Assembly (NCBI GenBank): GCA_004194705.1
Contig: SADC01000322.1
Coordinates: 1-64,000, forward strand
DNA from: Ditylenchus dipsaci
Lineage: Eukaryota; Nematoda; Chromadorea; Rhabditida; Anguinidae
DNA length: 64,000 nucleotides
Direction: 5' to 3'
Each line of letters begins with the position of its first letter. Positions within the stretch are counted from its first letter, which is position 1. Position numbers and translations under genes: made by a program. The notes below the pieces were generated by a model. It was not told the origin of the DNA. It worked only from the letters and a program-made list of their open reading frames with translations, and did no database searches. Shown piece after piece: positions 57,659 to 64,000 of the stretch.

Positions 57659-57793
57659 TTATTCGTCCACCTTATAATCAGCGGCATTGTAGTAACTAGC
57701 TGGAAAGACGGTATGAATGGCTTGTCTAGCTAGCAACCAAAGCATCAAACACAATAGTATAATTTCTGGAATCCAGTTCTCACAATTCTTCAT
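57659..57793 (-). CDS. Tiny membrane protein, copy 2
   Basis: Paralogue of 51505-51675. The frame from ATG at 57793 gives 44 aa: ENWIPEIILLCLMLWLLARQ (one membrane helix) then FPASYYNAADYKVDE. A poly(A) signal overlaps the stop (GAATAAATAAAAC). It may be the last exon of a gene beginning at 58220, because a signal-peptide frame lies upstream on the same strand. Confidence 0.45.
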   Translation of the reverse strand: MKNCENWIPEIILLCLMLWLLARQAIHTVFPASYYNAADYKVDE

Positions 57794-57944
57794 AAAATTT
57801 AAAAATTTTGTAGCAAAAGAAAAAACATATTTATTTTGATACCGATAAAAAGATGTAATGGAAAGTAAAAAAAATTGAAATGTTATTTAGTTTTGAGGTC
57901 AAGTGAGCTTCAAATATAAATTAGATGTTATCTCCTGTTTCTTG

Positions 57945-58220
57945 CTAGAGTACATATGTTCTCATTTTTTTACATATTCGACAAAAAAAGTTTGAAGGTT
58001 GAATAATCTTTTGCAAAATAAGTATTAGTGCGATAGATAAGCGATTTTTGAAAAAATTTGCGTAGGTAGTTTCTTGCCCCATCGATTCCCCAGAAAAATC
58101 GATGACAGTAATTAAGCTACCTGGGAGCTCTTCGAATAAAAAACACAACGTCCAAATAGAAAGACAACCACTTAGCACACACAAACAAGCAATGAAAAGA
58201 AATGCAACCACAAATTTCAT
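57945..58220 (-). CDS. Signal-peptide-bearing frame, possible 5' exon of copy 2
   Basis: Starts MKFVVAFLFIACLCVLSGCL, a good hydrophobic leader, followed by FEELPGSLITVIDF and SGESMGQETTY. No family is recognised. Distal codons look non-coding, so an internal donor is likely. Only the region nearest copy 2 has a counterpart at copy 1. Confidence 0.3.
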   Translation of the reverse strand: MKFVVAFLFIACLCVLSGCLSIWTLCFLFEELPGSLITVIDFSGESMGQETTYANFFKNRLSIALILILQKIIQPSNFFCRICKKMRTYVL

Positions 58221-58639
58221 GTTAAAATTTTGAACTAAATTCTTTCAAAAAATGTCCATATTTTTTCGACTAACCCTGTACAAGTTGGATACCAAAAAGA
58301 TTGAAAAACAACGGGCTCTCGAAACCCGTATCATGGTTTTTCGGTAAATTTGGGGGATCTGATCTTCCTAATTTTTCAAATTATCTGGAGATTCTGGCAG
58401 CACTTTGTTATAAAACTTTGGGTGCTATAGAAGAATATGCATAAAAAATCTCTCAACAAAGTATTTGAAAAAGACATTGCTTGAGGTTCCCTGGTGAGCG
58501 AAATTGACCATCTTGTCATATACCGTATTTTCTCTAATTATAGACCCCCTCCTTTTGTTCAAAATCGCGTTCTTGGCATTGAATTTTTGACTCCCTTTTT
58601 GAAAGCTTCTCTTAAAAGGCCATACCCTCGTTAATATAG

Positions 58640-58805
58640 GGTTGTACAATGGGAATATTCCCGGGAATATTTCCGGGAATATTCCGGGAACATTGGGAAT
58701 ATTCCAGGTTTCGCGGTATTTTCCCCTATATTGGGAATATTCCCGGGAATATTCCCAATGTTCCCGGGAATATTCCCGGGTTTTCTATATTTCCGGGAAT
58801 TTCTA
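58640..58805. repeat. Palindromic GGGAATATTCCC array
   Basis: At least nine overlapping units of GGGAATATTCCCGGGAATAT type in both orientations lie between GGTTGTACAA and TTTCTACAACTCT. The array is symmetrical about 58725. Confidence 0.7.
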
Positions 58806-58815
58806 CAACTCTACG

Positions 58816-59562
58816 TTAATAAGAGGTGGTGCCCGGGAATTCAAAAATTTTTTCGGTTATTACGGGTTATCCCACCACCTTAATTTTTTCATGAAAAATA
58901 ACAGGGGACCAAGCTGTTTTTCATGAAAAAATTAAGGTGGTGCGGATAACCCGTAAGAACCATTTTTTCCTAATCATTGAACTTCTGCACGGATTTTTTT
59001 ACGTGGTTTCTAACAAAACAAGGTCTAGAATTTTATTTTAGATATAGTTTTGTTAGGCTTTCCTCGTACTCCCGCGCAACACGAGTCGCGCAACAAAATT
59101 TCATAGGGTTCTACAGGAACAATTTTTATTTTCGGTCGCAAACATCTTATACTCAAAATGACAGCTAAAATCTAGCAAACATTTAAGTAATAAAAAATTT
59201 TCAATCTGATATAAAAATGTTTTAGGAATAATCACGAGTATGTGGCAAATCGGCGTGTTGCGCAAGAAAGTGACTTAACACGCCAATTTGTCACATACTT
59301 GTGATTATTCCTAAAACATTTTTATATCAGATTGAAAATTTTTTATTACCAAAATGTTTGCTAGATTCTAGCCGTCATTTTGAGTATAAGATGTCTGCGA
59401 CCGCAAATAAAAATTGTTCTTGTAGAGCTCTATGAAATTTTGTTGCGCGACTCGTGTTGCGCGAGAGTATGAGGGGAGCCTTAGAAAACAAGTTGAAAAA
59501 TCCATACAGAAGATCAATGATTCGGAAAAAAATTTGAATTCCCGGGCACCACCTCTTATTAG
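58816..59562. mobile_element. Foldback element with TTAATAAGAGGTGGTGCCCG ends
   Basis: Left TAATAAGAGGTGGTGCCCGG and right CCGGGCACCACCTCTTATTA are inverted. Nested palindromes inside use TTAAGGTGGTG (58878-58945) and ATCGGCGTGTTGCGCAAGAA with its partner (59225-59300). Half-ends of the same family occur near 1525-1550. Confidence 0.65.
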
Positions 59563-60522
59563 CATGTGCATGCTCCTTTAAGCAAATTATCCCTCATTTT
59601 GTAGCCAGTGAAATGAGCTACAAAATTAGGGGTAACTTGCTCAACGTTTTCAAACTTTCATAACCTTTTTTCTGGGCTGAATTTAAAATTCTATAATTGC
59701 AGAACGACCTAATTTCGCAAAGCAATTTTTTCCGTATATATTGTCGGAAACAAGATTTTTGCTTGATCCCCCTTGTGGTTTTGGTCCTAACCTGTAAATG
59801 GCCTCTGGATAGGCAAGCCCAAAACACAGGAGGACCAAGCAAGAATCGTGTTTTTCACATTATATACCAAAAAATTGCTTTGCGAAATTGAGTCGCTCTG
59901 CGTTTTCAGAATTTCGGAGTTTGGACCAGACAAAAGTCATGGACGTTGTAAAACGTTGGAATTTCTTGACTTACCCTGAACTCCATTATTAAAATTAGAC
60001 CATCGGTGGATTTGTGAGAGAAAAAAATTGGGTTAATCTCGACTAAAATCTAAAAATCAGAACAGCAAGAGCTTATACCTTTTCAAAAAACACAATAAGC
60101 AGCTAAACAATATTAACTCTGCTGCGAGATACAGACAAAGTATATACCTATAAAGTGCTGTGCCAATTCAGCGGCCATATTTTTTACTAGCACCATCAAC
60201 AAAATACAGATAGATAATCACGTTTTATTGATTTAGGGGCTGGTCTATGAGAAAATTACAGCAGTTAAACGGTGTAACATCAAAAAAATAGATTGCAATG
60301 ATTGATATCCTATTTCGAATCTCCCGAAATAGGAAATTGGCCTGAAAAGGTCCGAAAATGAGTGATTCATTGTAATAAATGGCTATTAATGTTTCTTTGT
60401 GGTTCCTGGTGGTCTCACACAGCCACAGCAGCACTCTTTGAATAATTCACAAGGAGAGAATTGGCTTTTCCAAACACTCTAGCTTATAATCAATTGATTT
60501 ACTTCCATCTTTATACCAACAA
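59563..60522. other. Intergenic with one foldback repeat
   Basis: About 59695-59905 is an inverted repeat (GCAGAACGACCTAATTTCGC and its diverged complement; the arms include CAAAGCAATTTTTT). The remainder is AT-rich with no coding signal. Confidence 0.45.
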
Positions 60523-61577
60523 ATGGGTTATTTCGATAAGACCAGCTACCATGCAGACAGCCTCTCCGGAAGGCCTATATTCTGGTGTCCTGGTGGAAAT
60601 GGTATATTTGCGTGAAAGGGTTAAAATTGAAATAATTTTCATTTTCAGGCCATCTGGCGTATTGCCCACAGCCCATAGATCCAGAGGATTATACTTATTG
60701 CTGCCAGTTCTACTACAAAGGCACAGACATGCCCTCTTGCTGCAAATACCCTTTTCACACTGGAGTGGTCATCGCCTTTCTTCTGAGTGGCTTTGTTATT
60801 GCTTCACGTAGGCTGTTTTTTGATTTATTTAACTTATCTGTTTAGTCAAAACTTGATAACTTTTTAGTTTTCTCAAGATTAAACGCCCTCAATAGGCACG
60901 ACCACTTATAATCCAAAAATAACAAAAAATTTACTTTGCAAACCGTGCATCAAACTTCACTGAATGATCCCGGAAAATTAAGAGATGAATGGTGTCCAAA
61001 CAAAAAAATTAGGCGCTACTGTAATATAAACCATAAAAACCAAAAAATCTACAAAAAGCAGTAATAAGCTGTTAAAAAATGCTGTGTGCAAAAATTTCTG
61101 CTTTTTCACGGACAAAAAGCAGACCGTATTTATCCTAATATAAGGCTAGTCTCTAATAGAAAGAGATCCCTTAGGGCCAAAACTAGGGGCGAAACCACGT
61201 TTTATTGCATTTTTAACACAAAGCCAAAAAAAATTTAGAGGTTAAAAAATAGAAAGCCATGGCCTTCTATTAGAATAAAACGGTATTTTAAAATAAAAAA
61301 GCAGGGAATGCCTGCTAAAGCAGGACATCTGTGAACCCTGATCAGGACTCAAAAAAGGTATTTTTCTGGGACTCCAAATTCTTATAGCTTTTGAATGAGC
61401 AATGGATGAAATGGCACTTCTATTGAGAATTAAGTTTTAGTGTTGATATTCATGTCCTGCTGGTGTCTGCCACCCTGTCCACTTGCTAAGCGTTTGACAG
61501 ATAGAAGGGAAGAAGGTGTGCTCACTGGTCCTTATGAATCTTCTACTTTATTGGACAACAACAACAATAACTCATAG
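60523..61577 (+). CDS. Small cysteine-rich single-pass membrane protein (shisa-like)
   Basis: Three exons: 60523-60601, 60649-60807 and 61441-61577, joined in phases 1 and 1; 124 aa. The outer part has CPGGNGHLAYCPQP, DYTYCCQFYYKG and PSCCKYPF, i.e. a C..C..CC..CC pattern like the shisa/CYYR1/WBP1-type cysteine-rich membrane proteins. A single helix follows (GVVIAFLLSGFVIASLLIFM), then a membrane-proximal Cys cluster (SCWCLPPCP) and a short polar tail ending in an asparagine run. No signal peptide is present in the called frame, so an upstream exon may be missing. Intron 1 is 47 bp with TTTTCAG. Function is inferred only by architecture (shisa proteins regulate receptor trafficking). Confidence 0.65.
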
Positions 61578-64000
61578 CATTGTGATCATCATATTTATAC
61601 GCAAGTAATTTGTTTCACATGTCTATTTAAACTTTATTATGTATTTTGATCCATTCATTGTTCCCAGAATCTTTTGTAAAAGCTGCATTAACTTTTTCAA
61701 TCCTTCATGTTCAAGGTAAATTTCTTCAAAAGATTGGGTGACTCTAATTATGCATGAATGAGCTTTTTCGTCTAAAAAGAGCTTGACAAGGCGCCTTCAG
61801 AATACAATTTTCGAATTTTTTGGACTTGACTGAAGATTACAAAGTAAGGCGAAAAGTGTTTTTTTGCAAGAATTAAGTACCTTAATACGTTCACAATAGC
61901 GCTCAGATCCACACTCGCCCCCACTATCTCTTTAAATCCCACACCCAAATCCCAAAACCCTTCAAATCCCACACCCACACTAGTTCAAATTTAATTAATT
62001 GTGAACACGAGTGTGGGTCTGGGTGCGGGACTTTTTGAATATGTGAACTTACCTATTGGGAGAGTTACACTTATCAATATCTTACACGTTTATTTAGATA
62101 CTAAAAATATTTTTGTTGAATTAAAACAGCTATGTTCTGTTTTTTTTGCGTGTCCACCTTTATAACAGATTTTATTGCACAAATATAGTACAAAAATTTT
62201 TTATATTGAAGTAGGTCTAGCCGTAAGATTTAACTTCATATAACAACTTTCGTTGGCACACATTTTCCTCCTGTCATTTATCTTCTTAACATACCGATAA
62301 CCCCTATAAAAGTGAAAAAAGAGCCACAAGTAGAGAATGTACACAAACTTCCGAAAACTGCTGCAAAGAACAGAAATTCAGTATCACTCAGTTGGTCTAA
62401 AAATAAACAAATGTATTTTGAAGAATGAAAAAACCGCTGCTAAATTTATTTATAAAGACGGCGATAGTGGACACTTGTTGGCATTTTTAAACAAATAGAT
62501 TTGCGAAAAACATTTTTCGTCTAGTTATTTTTTTTTATCAACAATAAAATAAATTAACTAACCTATTAGACTTTGAATCTTAGACAAGTTGAATATAGAA
62601 AGTATAGCTGATACCCATCCACCGAAAAGTAGGAAGCCAAAATAAAGTCTGAGGATGAGCTAAAATGCTTTTTGATATAATTATGTGTTCAATACAAGCA
62701 TTACGATCAGGAAGGTACAGTAGGCTAAAGTATACAATCCCCCTAGCCCCAAAATGCTCGAAATGGTATCCTAATGGCATTTTAGCTACTTTAAACGTGA
62801 AAAAGACACAAAAATCAGTGGGAAGACACTTTAAAGCACTTTTTGCAAAAAAATTTTTTGCATATTTGCCTTGAGGGACCAAGGTAACTCAACCTAAAAG
62901 GGTACTTGGACATCTCTAAAAGGCCAAAAAGATAAGATTTGAACATAGTTTTGTTGACTGGGGCCTACCGCATAAAGAAACTCTGGTATGCATACATGTT
63001 TTATGCATCCAGAGTCACTTTCGAGTGATTTGTGTGTTAGATATGTGGGTGTGTGCATCTCAACTCCAAGCCCCTTTGGGGTAAGACTCTTGATCCAAAA
63101 TGTATATAGAGACTCTTTTTGCCCAGCTCCAGTGACCAAAACAGTGTCAAAACCACCAATAAGGTATCTGAGTACGCTCCAGAACGGCCAAAAAGTCGAT
63201 TTTCGGTCAAATTTTTTTTTGTAGAAAGTGCTTTCCCAATCGTTTTTTCAACTTTTCTATACGTAAAAGTGGTCAAATCGCGTAAAAACGAGGTTTAAAC
63301 CGGTTTTCGGGCCAGGGGTTTCTATACTCCGGCCGTACCGTATTTCTTGTAATTTCTGCTACAAATACAAACCTTGAAAAAAATTTCTAGGTGCCCCTCT
63401 GGTTATAGTTAACTGTTTTTTTAATACAGGGTGACGCGAAAAACACGGACATTATTTAGAATCTTATTTACAGTCAAACCTCGAATAACGACTCCTACCT
63501 CAAGTTTGTTCCCACATAGGGTCCAACTCTTTTTAAGCTGATTTTTAAAGCGCTTTGTCAGTTCTGGTTCCGTAGTCTGGTCGAAAATATCGCAGGGATT
63601 CCGATTTCGCTAATCGTTTTTCGAAAACCTAGAAGCTTCGCTGTTAAAAAAGCAAAACCTCGATTTAACGACCCCCCTTTTAAAAATTAGAACGTCATTA
63701 GATCGAGGTTTTGCTTTTTTTAAAGCAAAAATTTCAGGTTTTTGAAAAACGATCGGCAAAACTGGAATCCTTGCGATATTTGACACCAGACTGTGATAAC
63801 AGAACTGACAAAGCGCTTCTAAAATCAGCTTTAAAAAAGTCTCGGATCTTAGGTGGGAACGAACTTGAGGTGGGGGTCGTTAAATCGAGGTCCGAGTCAA
63901 ACCGTTTGACTGTATCTTTTTCAGGGGGTATGAAATTTTAAAACAAAATTTGAATAAACGTCTATAAAACCCAATCTCCAATTAAACCACTCTCTAATAA
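61578..64000. other. Intergenic to window end; repeats only
   Basis: 61910-62030 has C-rich CCCACACCCAAATCC units with a partly inverted partner. 62975-63090 is a copy of the CCAGAGTCACTTTCGAGTGA repeat also at about 10860. A pogo-like MITE is described separately. No gene is seen. Confidence 0.45.
63471..63912. mobile_element. Pogo-like palindromic MITE
   Basis: Ends CAGTCAAACCTCGAATAACG and GTCAAACCGTTTGACTG, with TA on both sides (63469-63470 and 63913-63914). The right terminus carries a short extra repeat of GTCAAAC. The core TCGATTTAACGACC / GATCGAGGTTTTGC resembles the 8476-8902 element. Confidence 0.7.

Overview
This is a eukaryotic window from an invertebrate animal, most likely a nematode. 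It is AT-rich and carries multi-exon genes whose introns are often only 45-60 bp and usually end in TTTCAG or TTGCAG. It also holds many palindromic (foldback/MITE) repeats. The nematode call rests on three things: a vitellogenin whose C-terminal half and tail resemble nematode yolk proteins as I know them, upstream motifs identical to the C. elegans vit promoter elements (TGTCAAT and TGATAA), and a partial seven-transmembrane receptor of chemoreceptor type. The genus is not identified.

Layout. 1-16 kb is repeat-dominated. Two long foldback elements (1-3638 and about 14270-15190) each enclose a small intron-containing gene or gene fragment. The first abuts a coding-looking exon fragment. A 666-bp foldback with minisatellite arms lies at 7005-7670. 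16-18.6 kb holds two hAT-type MITEs with exact 8-bp target duplications, then a three-SH3 adaptor gene (minus). 19.4-22.2 kb is the spliceosomal protein RED/IK (minus), divergent from the Arp2/3 subunit ARPC4 (22.5-24.6 kb, plus). EMC7 (24.8-27.1 kb, plus) follows ARPC4, and its ATG sits directly behind a splice acceptor. ARL6/BBS3 lies at 28.2-29.9 kb (minus). Vitellogenin (31.4-39.1 kb, plus, 16 exons) is followed by a long TPR gene of TTC28 type with a decayed CHAT region (39.7-50.4 kb, plus). 50-58 kb is repeat-rich and contains a diverged duplication of a tiny membrane-protein gene (51.5 and 57.7 kb) and a partial GPCR. A small shisa-like cysteine-rich membrane protein is at 60.5-61.6 kb, and the rest is repeats.

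The genes are ordinary housekeeping functions (splicing, actin nucleation, ER membrane insertion, ciliary trafficking) plus a strongly codon-biased yolk gene. No shared pathway joins them, apart from the divergent RED/ARPC4 pair and the closely spaced ARPC4-EMC7 pair.

Two themes stand out. Conserved genes repeatedly carry single-base frame breaks, most of them in homopolymers (EMC7, vitellogenin, TTC28-like, SH3 gene), which points to consensus errors rather than mass pseudogenisation. The repeat landscape is almost entirely symmetric foldback elements, several with readable target-site duplications and some with host-like exons inside.
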